Positions 1-6,658 of a DNA stretch of 24,874 bases are shown piece by piece (positions within the stretch are counted from its first letter, which is position 1; each line of letters begins with the position of its first letter). Both the position numbers and the translations under genes were made by a program. The stretch spans positions 1 to 24,874 of the forward strand of contig CAJTVP010000025.1 in NCBI GenBank assembly GCA_910580205.1. Reading direction: 5' to 3'. The stretch comes from an uncultured Eggerthellaceae bacterium (GTDB taxonomy: Bacteria; Actinomycetota; Coriobacteriia; Coriobacteriales; Eggerthellaceae). The notes below the pieces were generated by a model. That model ran no database searches. It was given only the letters and a program-made list of their open reading frames with translations, and had not been told where the DNA came from.

Positions 1-107
1 TGGGTCGTCCAGGGGAAGCCTCGTAGCGCACCCATCGGGTGCCAATGGTCAACCTTGCGGACAGGACGAGCATCCTGCGCATCCGCCGCCGCATTCGGAT
101 TCAGGAA
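1..107 (+). repeat. Inverted repeat, left copy (partner at 24758-24874)
   Basis: This stretch matches the reverse complement of the right window end. Positions 11-66 align without gaps to 24854-24799 with 51 of 56 identities. The alignment continues, weaker, to about 107. Positions 1-10 also match the last ten bases (8 of 10), but the right copy carries ten extra bases with an A8 run between the two matching blocks. The core holds the palindrome GCACCC-ATC-GGGTGC at 28-42; its arms are identical in both copies and only the central triplet differs, which suggests the hairpin is maintained. No gene is visible in 1-156. It may be a dispersed intergenic repeat; its full extent lies outside the window. 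Confidence 0.8.
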
Positions 108-156
108 CAGGGGATGCCTACGCGATTAAAACCTATGAAAGCTACAAGGAGGGAAA

Positions 157-249
157 TGGCGGAGAGGCAGGGATTCGAACCCTGGATACCGCTCAACGCG
201 GCATAACGGTTTTCGAGACCGCCGCATTCAACCGCTCTGCCACCTCTCC
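157..249 (-). tRNA. tRNA-Ser (anticodon CGA)
   Basis: Read on the minus strand, the gene begins GGAGAGGTGGCAGAGCGG and ends in CCTCTCC-G-CCA, so the acceptor stem is complete and the 3' CCA is encoded. The anticodon stem GCGGT/ACCGT encloses the loop CTCGAAA, giving anticodon CGA, which reads UCG. A long variable arm (GCCGC/GCGGT) and the TTCGAAT T-loop are typical of serine tRNA. It lies 40 bp downstream of a second tRNA-Ser, with a terminator-like hairpin between them. Confidence 0.96.
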
Positions 250-256
250 ACAAGGC

Positions 257-278
257 AAAATGCCGCACTAGGCGGCAT
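257..278 (-). terminator. Terminator-like hairpin between the two tRNA-Ser genes
   Basis: On the minus strand, ATGCCGC and GCGGCAT form a perfect 7-bp stem around a 5-nt loop, and the descending arm runs into a T4 tract. It sits 11 bp after the end of tRNA-Ser(GGA) and only 7 bp before the 5' end of tRNA-Ser(CGA). It could terminate the upstream tRNA, attenuate read-through into the second tRNA, or mark a processing site. The U tract is short. Confidence 0.6.
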
Positions 279-289
279 GTAAGATCAAA

Positions 290-381
290 TGGCGGAGAGG
301 CAGGGATTCGAACCCTGGATACCCTTTTGAGGCATACACGATTTCCAATCGTGCTCCTTCGGCCAGCTCGGACACCTCTCC
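290..381 (-). tRNA. tRNA-Ser (anticodon GGA)
   Basis: Read on the minus strand it starts GGAGAGGTGTCCGAG and ends CCTCTCC-G-CCA with encoded CCA. The anticodon stem ACGAT/ATCGT holds the loop TTGGAAA, so the anticodon is GGA (reads UCC and UCU). It has a long variable arm and a perfect T-stem, CAGGG/CCCTG. It is the promoter-proximal gene of the tandem tRNA-Ser pair. Confidence 0.96.
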
Positions 382-410
382 GTTCCAGCGGCTGTCATCA
401 GCAATGGGAG

Positions 411-440
411 AGTATAAACTAAAATCGCCTTGTGCTCCAA
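411..440 (-). promoter_or_regulatory. Promoter for the tandem tRNA-Ser genes
   Basis: On the minus strand TTGGAG (440-435) and TATACT (416-411) are separated by 18 bp. The -10 box ends about 30 bp before the 5' end of tRNA-Ser(GGA), a normal distance for a tRNA promoter. Boxes are seen in the sequence; activity is inferred. Confidence 0.6.
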
Positions 441-582
441 ATCTTCTGGGGGCAGTTTTCACATATCCTCTACGAAGTGTATTTTCCACCGCATCATCCG
501 TTGATATCCACCGATGCTTTCAACATGGATTACACTGTTTTCCACACAGATGAAGAGCGTTTTCCCGTCAAAGGAGAATCGG

Positions 583-1101
583 ATGGCTGATCGCACCGTT
601 GAGAATCCGGGAACCGAAGTTCCTCCCATGCCGGAGATGTTGGAGCGCGTGCTGCTCTACGCGATCGACGAAGGCAAGCAGAAGATGATGGACGGCCAAG
701 ACATCACCCCCTTCTCGGCGCTCGTCGTCCATGAGAGCGTGTTCATCGAGCAGCATCCGGGCCATGAGGCGCAGGAATGCTTCAAGCAGGCGCAACATAC
801 GGTGCAGGGCGCCCGTGGCGCTTCGGCCTACGCGTTCTGCTATGACGGCTACGTTGAGACCAGCGAAGGCGTGAAGGACGCCATCTTGGCCGAGGGTGGC
901 GTGCCAGGGGATGCGGACGGCTATGCCATCGGGCTTCTGTACACGGTCGATGCGGATGGCAAGCCGCAATTCAGCGAAAGCCCATCTTACATAGGCAAGG
1001 CGCCGAACTTCATGGAGGATCTGAAAGACGCCACCGAATACGCGGATGCGGACATCGATCCAAAATACGCGGACACGGGAGCCGTTGAGCAGCAAGCCTG
1101 A
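583..1101 (+). CDS. Conserved hypothetical protein, 172 aa
   Basis: I do not recognise a named domain. The ATG at 583 is chosen because AAAGGAGAA lies just upstream (571-577) and the product then begins MADRTVENP; the in-frame ATG at 514 would add 23 residues without a ribosome site. The protein is acidic and soluble, with no membrane segment or signal peptide. Residues 10-40 are predicted helical. The middle (about 45-110) has an alternating hydrophobic pattern compatible with an alpha/beta domain, and the C-terminal 30 residues are rich in Asp, Glu and Ala and probably disordered. Codon use and GC match the neighbours, so I take it as a genuine resident gene. A strong hairpin follows it. 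Confidence 0.75.
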   Translation: MADRTVENPGTEVPPMPEMLERVLLYAIDEGKQKMMDGQDITPFSALVVHESVFIEQHPGHEAQECFKQAQHTVQGARGASAYAFCYDGYVETSEGVKDAILAEGGVPGDADGYAIGLLYTVDADGKPQFSESPSYIGKAPNFMEDLKDATEYADADIDPKYADTGAVEQQA

Positions 1102-1123
1102 TCGCGGATCGAAGACTGGCAAG

Positions 1124-1148
1124 GAGAGCGGGGTTCATCCCCGCTCTC
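1124..1148 (+). terminator. Hairpin after the hypothetical gene, probable terminator
   Basis: GAGAGCGGGG (1124-1133) and CCCCGCTCTC (1139-1148) form a perfect 10-bp stem around a 5-nt loop, 22 bp after the stop codon of the 583-1101 gene. No U run follows, so it may act as an RNA 3'-end stabiliser or an imperfect terminator. Confidence 0.6.
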
Positions 1149-1434
1149 GTGCATTCATGGGCGAAATGGTGATGATCGCAGCAAGGATTCTGGTGAAGCG
1201 TTGATGATCCGGCAAGAGATCCATGGCAGCGGTCGGACCATTCGCCGGTGAAAAGACGATCACGGAGGGGTGCTGATCTGTCCGCTTTCTGTAAGACCGC
1301 GTGGCTATAGTCAAGGTGCGGCTTCGGAGGGCGCGCCTTTCAGAGATGAAGACTATTCGGCCAAGCAGCAGCTCTGCGCACGCGTGCTCCGAAGCGGCAA
1401 GCAGGCGCCAGCATGGATTGAATGTGCAGGGTGG
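1149..1434 (+). other. Gene-free stretch upstream of rpsF
   Basis: I see no supportable coding region here. The short open frame at 1270-1464 has no ribosome site and no protein-like composition. GTGGCTATAGTC at 1301-1312 contains a -10-like TATAGT and resembles the purA promoter core, but no -35 is visible. An inverted pair around GCTTCGGAGG (1321-1330) and GCTCCGAAGC (1386-1395) could form a hairpin in a transcript started there. Confidence 0.4.
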
Positions 1435-1462
1435 TTGCAGCCGGATTCGTTTCTGCTAGAAT
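1435..1462 (+). promoter_or_regulatory. Promoter of the rpsF-ssb-rpsR-rplI operon
   Basis: TTGCAG (1435-1440) and TAGAAT (1457-1462) are spaced by 16 bp. The -10 is preceded by TGC, an extended -10 signature. The predicted start near 1469 puts the S6:S18-like hairpin at the very 5' end of the transcript. Confidence 0.65.
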
Positions 1463-1477
1463 AGGCAAGCTTATCCT

Positions 1478-1501
1478 GCTCCGGAACCACCTTACCGGAG
1501 C
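1478..1501 (+). ncRNA. Candidate S6:S18-binding leader hairpin
   Basis: GCTCCGG (1478-1484) and CCGGAGC (1495-1501) can pair around AACCACCTTA. The alternative fold is GCTC/GAGC as the basal stem, GG/CC as an upper stem, and a 3'-side bulge UUACCG ending in CCG. That bulge is the hallmark of the autoregulatory rpsF leader that mimics the S6:S18 site in 16S rRNA. Location just before rpsF, with rpsR in the same operon, fits that known feedback. The assignment rests on motif and context only. Confidence 0.5.
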
Positions 1502-1526
1502 CGTTGAGACCAGAGGAGGTGAGCTG

Positions 1527-1820
1527 ATGAAGGCTTACGAACTGCTGTATTTCGTCGCTCCGAACACTGAGGATGACACGCGTTCCGCCATCCAGGCGCG
1601 CATCGAGGGTGTCCTCACCGATTCGAAGGGCAAGATCGACAACATCGATGACTGGGGACGGCACAAGCTGGCTTATGAGATCGATGGGCTGACCGATGCC
1701 GACTACATCCTTGTTGATTTCCATGCTGATCCTGCAGAGATCGCAGAGCTTGACCGCGTCCTGCGCATCACGGACGCCGTCACGCGTCATATGATCGTTG
1801 CACGCACTGACAGGGATTAG
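1527..1820 (+). CDS. rpsF: 30S ribosomal protein S6
   Basis: S6 sits on the platform of the small ribosomal subunit, where it binds 16S rRNA together with S18. The product is 97 aa, normal for the family, and begins MKAYELLYFVAPN, the typical first strand of S6. The motif NIDDWGRHKLAYEIDGLTDA matches the conserved W-G-K/R-x-L-A-Y-x-I core, and DRVLRITDAVTRHMIV is the last strand. ATG 1527 is chosen because AGGAGGT lies at 1514-1520; the open frame extends upstream to 1422, through the promoter and leader. It is first in a tight operon with ssb, rpsR and rplI, and a candidate S6:S18 leader precedes it. Confidence 0.96.
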   Translation: MKAYELLYFVAPNTEDDTRSAIQARIEGVLTDSKGKIDNIDDWGRHKLAYEIDGLTDADYILVDFHADPAEIAELDRVLRITDAVTRHMIVARTDRD

Positions 1821-1845
1821 CACGAGGACATCGAAAAGGGAGACT

Positions 1846-2298
1846 ATGAGCATCAACAGAGTTGTCATAAGCGGGAACCTCACGCGCGATCCGGAGCTGC
1901 GCACGACCGCTTCCGGCATGCCCATCATGTCGATCGGGGTGGCGGTCAATGACCGTCGCAAGAACAATCAGACCGGCGAATGGGAAGACTACGCGAACTT
2001 CATCGATTGCACGATGTTCGGCACGCGCGCCCAGAACATCCAGCAGTACCTTTCAAAGGGGTCCAAAGTGACCATCGAAGGGAAGCTGCGCTGGAGCCAG
2101 TGGGAGCGTGACGGGCAGAAGCGATCCAAGATCGAGGTCATCATCGATGACATCGACTTCTCCGGCAACCGCAACGGCAACATGGGCGGCAACGGCGGTG
2201 GCTCCTTCGGCGGCAACAGCGCCGAAGCGTACAGCGCCCCTCTCACGCCGGTGGTTGATACCACGTCTTCCGTGTACGACGAAGACATACCATTCTAA
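1846..2298 (+). CDS. ssb: Single-stranded DNA-binding protein
   Basis: SSB coats single-stranded DNA during replication, repair and recombination and recruits partners through its C-terminal tip. The 150-aa product begins MSINRVVISGNLTRDPELR, the canonical start of the OB fold. The fold runs to about residue 105 (DYANFIDCTMFGTRAQN and GKLRWSQWERDGQKRSKIEV are family landmarks). A Gly/Asn-rich linker follows (about 108-128), then the acidic tip DEDIPF that binds partner proteins. ATG 1846 is preceded by AAAAGGGAG; it lies 25 bp after rpsF. The position between rpsF and rpsR is the standard arrangement in many bacteria. Confidence 0.97.
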   Translation: MSINRVVISGNLTRDPELRTTASGMPIMSIGVAVNDRRKNNQTGEWEDYANFIDCTMFGTRAQNIQQYLSKGSKVTIEGKLRWSQWERDGQKRSKIEVIIDDIDFSGNRNGNMGGNGGGSFGGNSAEAYSAPLTPVVDTTSSVYDEDIPF

Positions 2299-2316
2299 GA
2301 AAGAACGAGGTACATC

Positions 2317-2580
2317 ATGGCCGAATTCGCTAAGCAGCCTCGTCGCAAGCAGTGCCAATTCTGCAAGGACGACACTGAGTACATCGATTACAAAGATACT
2401 CAGCTGCTGCGCAAGTACACCACCGATCGCGGCAAGATCAAGCCGCGTCGCGTCACCGGTGCCTGCAACCAGCACCAGCGCGATATCGCGAACGCCATCA
2501 AGCGTGCGCGCATCATGGCGCTCATCCCGTATTCCGTTCCCGCAGTCAGCGGACGCGGCGACCGCCGTCGCAACCGTTAG
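2317..2580 (+). CDS. rpsR: 30S ribosomal protein S18
   Basis: S18 forms a heterodimer with S6 on the 30S platform. The product is 87 aa. CQFC near residue 17 and CNQHQ near residue 50 provide the Cys and His ligands of the zinc-binding (C+) form of S18. YIDYKDTQLLRKYTTDRGKI and TGACNQHQRDIANAIKRAR are the family signatures, ending in a basic tail. It is spaced 18 bp after ssb and 9 bp before rplI, so the four genes are cotranscribed. Confidence 0.97.
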   Translation: MAEFAKQPRRKQCQFCKDDTEYIDYKDTQLLRKYTTDRGKIKPRRVTGACNQHQRDIANAIKRARIMALIPYSVPAVSGRGDRRRNR

Positions 2581-2589
2581 GAGGTTCCG

Positions 2590-3198
2590 ATGGAAGTCAT
2601 TCTTCTGAAAGAGCTCCGTGGCCGCGGCGGTGAAGGCGACGTCATCAGCGTTGCGCGCGGGTTCGCGAACAACTATCTGCTGCGCCAGGGTTACGCGGTG
2701 AAAGCGACGCCGGGCAACTTGAAGCAGCTTGAGCAGCGCCGCAAGAACATCGCGAAGCGCGAAGAGGTCCGCATCGCGGATGCTACAGCGCTCGCCGAGA
2801 AACTGGAAGGCGCCGCAGTCACCATCACCGCCCAAGTGGGCGAAGAGGGTCAGCTGTTCGGCTCTGTCACCGCGCCGCTCATCGCGGATGCCATCGCGGA
2901 GCAGTTCGATCTTGAGATCGATCGTCGCCGCATCGAGCTGGGCAAGCCCATCAAGCAGACCGGCGAATACGACGTCCCCGTTGACTTCTACCGTGACATC
3001 AAGGCTACGGTGAAGGTCATCGTGACGGGTGACGGCGTGGAAGCCGCTGAGGCCAACGCCGAGGCTGCGGGAGACGCGGTCGTTGACGCGCTTGAAGAAG
3101 CGGTCGTCGAAGAGGCTGCTGCGGAAGCCGTGGCCGAAGATGTGGTCGAGGCTGCTGAAGCAGCGGAAGCGGTTGCCGAGGACGCAGCGGCTGAATAA
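2590..3198 (+). CDS. rplI: 50S ribosomal protein L9 with a long acidic C-terminal extension
   Basis: L9 binds 23S rRNA near the L1 stalk and helps maintain reading frame. The N-terminal domain (MEVILLKELRGRGGEGDVISVARGFANNYLLRQG) is textbook L9, followed by the connecting helix (about 45-75) and the C-terminal domain ending near residue 150 (VPVDFYRDIKATVKVIV). The protein continues for about 50 residues composed almost only of Ala, Glu, Val and Asp, with repeats such as EAVAED. Family members are usually close to 150 aa, so this 202-aa form carries an added acidic tail. TAGGAGG overlaps the rpsR stop and serves the ATG at 2590. Last gene of the operon, followed by two hairpins. Confidence 0.95.
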   Translation: MEVILLKELRGRGGEGDVISVARGFANNYLLRQGYAVKATPGNLKQLEQRRKNIAKREEVRIADATALAEKLEGAAVTITAQVGEEGQLFGSVTAPLIADAIAEQFDLEIDRRRIELGKPIKQTGEYDVPVDFYRDIKATVKVIVTGDGVEAAEANAEAAGDAVVDALEEAVVEEAAAEAVAEDVVEAAEAAEAVAEDAAAE

Positions 3199-3221
3199 CG
3201 GCGGCTGCCGCAAAACCCTTC

Positions 3222-3242
3222 GATGGACGAGTTTCGTCCATC
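3222..3242 (+). terminator. Hairpin after rplI (first)
   Basis: GATGGACGA (3222-3230) and TCGTCCATC (3234-3242) form a perfect 9-bp stem with a GTT loop. There is no U tract; it probably protects or ends the ribosomal operon mRNA together with the next hairpin. Confidence 0.55.
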
Positions 3243-3273
3243 AACGAGATGCGGCAACTTCAGAACAGCGATC

Positions 3274-3298
3274 AAGGGCCGGTGCACATCCGGCCCTT
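3274..3298 (+). terminator. Hairpin after rplI (second), probable operon terminator
   Basis: AAGGGCCGG (3274-3282) pairs perfectly with CCGGCCCTT (3290-3298) around a 7-nt loop and is followed by GTTG. It lies 79 bp upstream of the dnaB start and separates the ribosomal operon from dnaB. The U-rich tail is weak. Confidence 0.65.
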
Positions 3299-3377
3299 GT
3301 TGCATAAGACCAGCCTGATCAGTTCGATCAACAGGATCGGCGCGATCGACGCAGCGGAGAGAACGGGGAGGTGCAGC

Positions 3378-4793
3378 ATGGACACGGGCAAGGAAGAGCC
3401 CCAGAAACGCTCGAAACGCGTTTCAGAAGAGAAGAAGGCGCAGCTTCCAGCGGACGTGGAAGCGGAAAAGGCCGTCCTGGCAGCTTGCATGCTGAGCCCT
3501 GATGTCTGCGACGAGGTCATCATCTCTCTCCAGCCGGAGAACTTCCTCCGTCCCGCCCATCGCGCCATCTTCGCAGCCATCAATGAGATGGTCCGCGAAG
3601 GCCTCAACCCAGACGTCATCTCCTTGGCTGACAAGCTGTCCGCCAAGGGCGACCTGGAGATGATCGGCGGTCGCATCTACCTCACGGATCTGAATGCCAA
3701 CACGTTCGCGTTGACGAACTGGCGCAAGCACACGGAGATCGTGAAGCGCACCGCCATCCAGCGTGAGCTCATCAAAGCGTCGGCGGAGATCAACGCCCTT
3801 GCCTATGATGCCCCCGAAGACTTGAACGAGGTGGTGGACGAGGCTGAACAGGCGCTGTTCAAGGTCACGGAAAAGCGCGTGTCCAGCTCCTTTCAGTCCA
3901 TGGAGTCTTTGGTCACGGACGCCTTCGAAGAGCTCAAGACCATAGCCCAGCAGCGCGACAAGATGATCGGCGTGCCCACGGGCTTCAAGGACGTGGATGA
4001 GCTGTTCCACGGTTATCGTCCGGGTGACTTGGTGATCTTGGCCGCGCGCCCCGGCGTGGGCAAGACCGCTTTCGCGCTCAACCTGGCAGTGAACGCAGCC
4101 AAAGCGGGAACGGCCGTGGCGTTCTTCTCGTTGGAGATGAGCGCGAGCCAGCTCACGCAGCGCATCCTGTGCTCTGAGGCGCTCATCTCGCTCAACAAAG
4201 TGCGCTCCGGCAAGATCGCCGACGGGGACTGGAGCGCCATCGTCGGCGCTTCCAACCGGCTGGCTCAAGTGGAGATGTACATCGACGACACGCCGGGTCT
4301 GTCCATCATGGAGGCCCGGGCGAAAGCGCGCCGTGAGCTCAGGCACATCATGGGGTCGGACAAAAAAGGCCTCATCATCATCGACTATCTCCAGCTCATG
4401 CAGCCGCCCACGGTGCGCCGCGATGGCAACCGCGCGGTGGAAGTGGGCGAGATATCCCGCGGCCTCAAGGTCTTGGCGAAAGAGATGGGGATGCCGGTCA
4501 TCGCTCTCTCCCAGCTGAACCGCTCCGTTGAGATGCGCGGCAAGAAGCGCCCCATGCTGGCCGACCTGCGCGAATCAGGCTCCATCGAACAGGATGCGGA
4601 CATCGTCATGTTCATCGATCGTTCCATGAACGAGGAAGAGGCGCAGGAGGACAGCCGACCTGACACGGGGCAGGCGGAGCTGCAAGTGGCGAAGCATCGC
4701 AACGGCCCCACCAGGGACATCATGCTCTCATTCAGCCCGGAGTTCACCAAGTTCGGTGATTGGGTGGACGACTCGTACGCAGGGGGCTATTGA
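3378..4793 (+). CDS. dnaB: Replicative DNA helicase DnaB
   Basis: DnaB is the hexameric helicase that unwinds DNA 5' to 3' at the replication fork and interacts with primase. The 471-aa product has the N-terminal domain (about 24-125, starting LPADVEAEKAVLAACML), a linker, and the RecA-like C-terminal domain. Walker A is ARPGVGKT at 223-230, Walker B is LIIIDYLQL at about 332-340, and LRESGSIEQDADIVMFIDR is the conserved DnaB motif near the end. ATG 3378 follows GGGGAGGTG at 3365-3373; the frame is open further upstream but passes through the terminator hairpin region. No intein is present. Its stop codon overlaps the start of the next gene. Confidence 0.97.
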   Translation: MDTGKEEPQKRSKRVSEEKKAQLPADVEAEKAVLAACMLSPDVCDEVIISLQPENFLRPAHRAIFAAINEMVREGLNPDVISLADKLSAKGDLEMIGGRIYLTDLNANTFALTNWRKHTEIVKRTAIQRELIKASAEINALAYDAPEDLNEVVDEAEQALFKVTEKRVSSSFQSMESLVTDAFEELKTIAQQRDKMIGVPTGFKDVDELFHGYRPGDLVILAARPGVGKTAFALNLAVNAAKAGTAVAFFSLEMSASQLTQRILCSEALISLNKVRSGKIADGDWSAIVGASNRLAQVEMYIDDTPGLSIMEARAKARRELRHIMGSDKKGLIIIDYLQLMQPPTVRRDGNRAVEVGEISRGLKVLAKEMGMPVIALSQLNRSVEMRGKKRPMLADLRESGSIEQDADIVMFIDRSMNEEEAQEDSRPDTGQAELQVAKHRNGPTRDIMLSFSPEFTKFGDWVDDSYAGGY

Positions 4794-5221
4794 TGGACGC
4801 GCGCGAAGAGGCGCCGCAAGCCGCTGCGAAGGAAAGCCCGCGAACATCCTCCGAAGGCGAGGCTCAAGCACCGGGGGAGAAGAAGCGCGCTCCTGAGCTG
4901 CCAGGTCCCGATCCGATGGCCCGGCGTTTGCCAGCGGCCGGCGAAGCGCTCTACGATGAGAGCGCCGTTCTGGCCTTGGCGCGCCATCTCGTTGAAGACT
5001 CGCAGGTGCGCACCCATTACTATGTGAAGATCTGCGTATCCGCATTCCTCTGCGCGCTGTTGCTCTTGATCGGCGTGCCGGTCTTCATGGAGAGCCGCGT
5101 GACGGGAAGCCTCGCCTACACCGCGCTCGGCGTGGTGCTGGTCGGATTCGGCCTGGTGCTGGCGGTGGCCGTGGTGGTGCTGCTCTTCCATCCTCCCTTC
5201 AAGCCCAAACGCTCGAAATGA
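4793..5221 (+). CDS. Hypothetical membrane protein, 142 aa, coupled to dnaB
   Basis: I do not recognise the family. The ATG at 4793 overlaps the TGA of dnaB (TGATG), so translation is probably coupled. Residues 1-50 are hydrophilic and rich in Glu, Ala and Pro (likely disordered). Residues about 53-75 look helical, then two hydrophobic segments follow (about 78-98 and 106-132), and the protein ends in a short basic tail, PFKPKRSK. That suggests a small two-span inner-membrane protein with both ends in the cytoplasm. Its function is unknown; cotranscription with dnaB does not by itself imply a replication role. Confidence 0.75.
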   Translation: MDAREEAPQAAAKESPRTSSEGEAQAPGEKKRAPELPGPDPMARRLPAAGEALYDESAVLALARHLVEDSQVRTHYYVKICVSAFLCALLLLIGVPVFMESRVTGSLAYTALGVVLVGFGLVLAVAVVVLLFHPPFKPKRSK

Positions 5222-5240
5222 TGGTGCGTGTGGCTATAAT
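5213..5240 (+). promoter_or_regulatory. Candidate purA promoter
   Basis: A consensus TATAAT (5235-5240) lies 45 bp before the purA start; a weak TCGAAA (5213-5218) is 16 bp upstream of it and overlaps the end of the preceding gene. The segment GTGGCTATAATG looks like the -10 context seen elsewhere in this window. Confidence 0.55.
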
Positions 5241-5284
5241 GTCACCTTGTTCTATTCGCTGTTCTCATCCGGAAAGGCGGAGCT

Positions 5285-6589
5285 ATGCCATCAACAGTGC
5301 TCGTCGGCACGCAGTGGGGCGATGAAGGCAAAGGCAAGATCACGGATCTGATCGCGCCCAAGTACGATTATGTGGTGCGCTTCCAGGGAGGCAACAATGC
5401 TGGCCATACGGTGATCCATGGGGATCTGAAGCTGGCGCTCCACCTCATGCCTTCCGGCGTCATGTATGAAGAGGCTGTTCCGGTCATCGGCAACGGCGTG
5501 GTGGTGGACCCCGGTGTGCTGGTGAAGGAGATGGCGCTCCTTGAGGCTGAGGGCATCTCCTGTGAACGGCTGCGCATCTCCAACGACGCCCATGTGATCA
5601 TGCCCTATCACAAGGTGTTGGACGGCGCGGAAGAGAAGCGTCTGGGTGACAACCAGATCGGCACCACGAAGCGCGGGATCGGCCCGTGCTATCAGGACAA
5701 GGCGGCGCGCCGCGGCATCCGCATGCAAGACTTGATGGACGAGAAGATCTTCCGCCTGAAAGTGGAGACGGCGCTGGCGCAGAAGAACCCGCTTCTGAGC
5801 AAAGTCTACGGATTGCAGACGTTCACCGTGGAGGAGATCTGCGACGAATACCTGCCCTACGCGCGCATCCTGAAACCCTTCATGGAAGAGACGGCGCACC
5901 TGCTGAATGAAGCTCTGCGCGCGGGCAAGAACATCCTGTTCGAAGGCGCGCAAGGGACCATGTTGGACATAGACCACGGCACCTATCCGTACGTGACCTC
6001 TTCCAGCTGCTGCGCGGGCGGCGCTGCCACCGGTTCGGGCGTGGGTCCGAAGGCCATCGACAAGGTGCTCGGCATCTGCAAAGCCTACGTCACCCGCGTG
6101 GGCGAAGGGCCGTTCCCCACAGAGCTCAAGTTCGCCGAAGATGGCGGCACGGGCCAAGACGCGCTGGATGGCGCCACGCTCTGCGAAGCGGGCCACGAGT
6201 TCGGCGTGACCACGGGACGTCGCCGGCGGTGCGGTTGGTTCGACGCGGTGATCGCGCGCTATGCTGCGGAAGTCAACGGCCTCACGGACATCGCGCTCAC
6301 CAAGCTGGACGTGCTCTCCGCCTTCGAAGAGATCAAAGTCTGCGTGGCCTACGAATGCGACGGCAAGCGCTTCGACTATTTCCCCATGCAACAATCCGTG
6401 CTCTTCCACGCGCGCCCCATCTATGAGACGCTGCCGGGCTGGTACGGGGAAGACATCACCGCGTGCCGCACCTACGAGGAGCTTCCGGCGAACACGCGCG
6501 CCTACATCGAGCACTTGGAAGAGCTCTCCGGCGTGCCCATGAGCATCATCTCCGTGGGCCCCGATCGCGACCAGACCATCATCCGATGA
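5285..6589 (+). CDS. purA: Adenylosuccinate synthase
   Basis: PurA joins IMP and aspartate, using GTP, to make adenylosuccinate, the first committed step to AMP. The 434-aa length is normal. GDEGKGK at residues 12-18 is the GTP-binding P-loop with catalytic Asp13, and NNAGHTV places the catalytic His at 41. Further signatures are GTTKRGIGPCYQDKAARRGI, FEGAQGTMLDIDHGTYPYVTSS and TTGRRRRCGWFD. ATG 5285 is preceded by GAAAGGCGGAG. It has its own promoter and is followed after 69 bp by purD, a second purine-biosynthesis gene. Confidence 0.98.
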   Translation: MPSTVLVGTQWGDEGKGKITDLIAPKYDYVVRFQGGNNAGHTVIHGDLKLALHLMPSGVMYEEAVPVIGNGVVVDPGVLVKEMALLEAEGISCERLRISNDAHVIMPYHKVLDGAEEKRLGDNQIGTTKRGIGPCYQDKAARRGIRMQDLMDEKIFRLKVETALAQKNPLLSKVYGLQTFTVEEICDEYLPYARILKPFMEETAHLLNEALRAGKNILFEGAQGTMLDIDHGTYPYVTSSSCCAGGAATGSGVGPKAIDKVLGICKAYVTRVGEGPFPTELKFAEDGGTGQDALDGATLCEAGHEFGVTTGRRRRCGWFDAVIARYAAEVNGLTDIALTKLDVLSAFEEIKVCVAYECDGKRFDYFPMQQSVLFHARPIYETLPGWYGEDITACRTYEELPANTRAYIEHLEELSGVPMSIISVGPDRDQTIIR

Positions 6590-6603
6590 TCGCGCGATGA
6601 CCG

Positions 6604-6609
6604 TATAAT
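6604..6609 (+). promoter_or_regulatory. Candidate -10 box of purD
   Basis: TATAAT at 6604-6609, inside the 69-bp purA-purD gap and about 50 bp before the purD start. No convincing -35 is visible. It suggests purD and the genes behind it can be transcribed separately from purA. Confidence 0.4.
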
Positions 6610-6658
6610 GAGCGCATCATTTTCAGCGGCTGGACCTGAACCGAAGGAAGGGCAATCC

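Noticed and set aside
268..489. 73-aa open frame on the minus strand
   Set aside because: It overlaps the complete tRNA-Ser(GGA) gene and its promoter.
1270..1464. 64-aa open frame upstream of rpsF
   Set aside because: No ribosome site, runs through the rpsF promoter, and no conserved pattern is visible.
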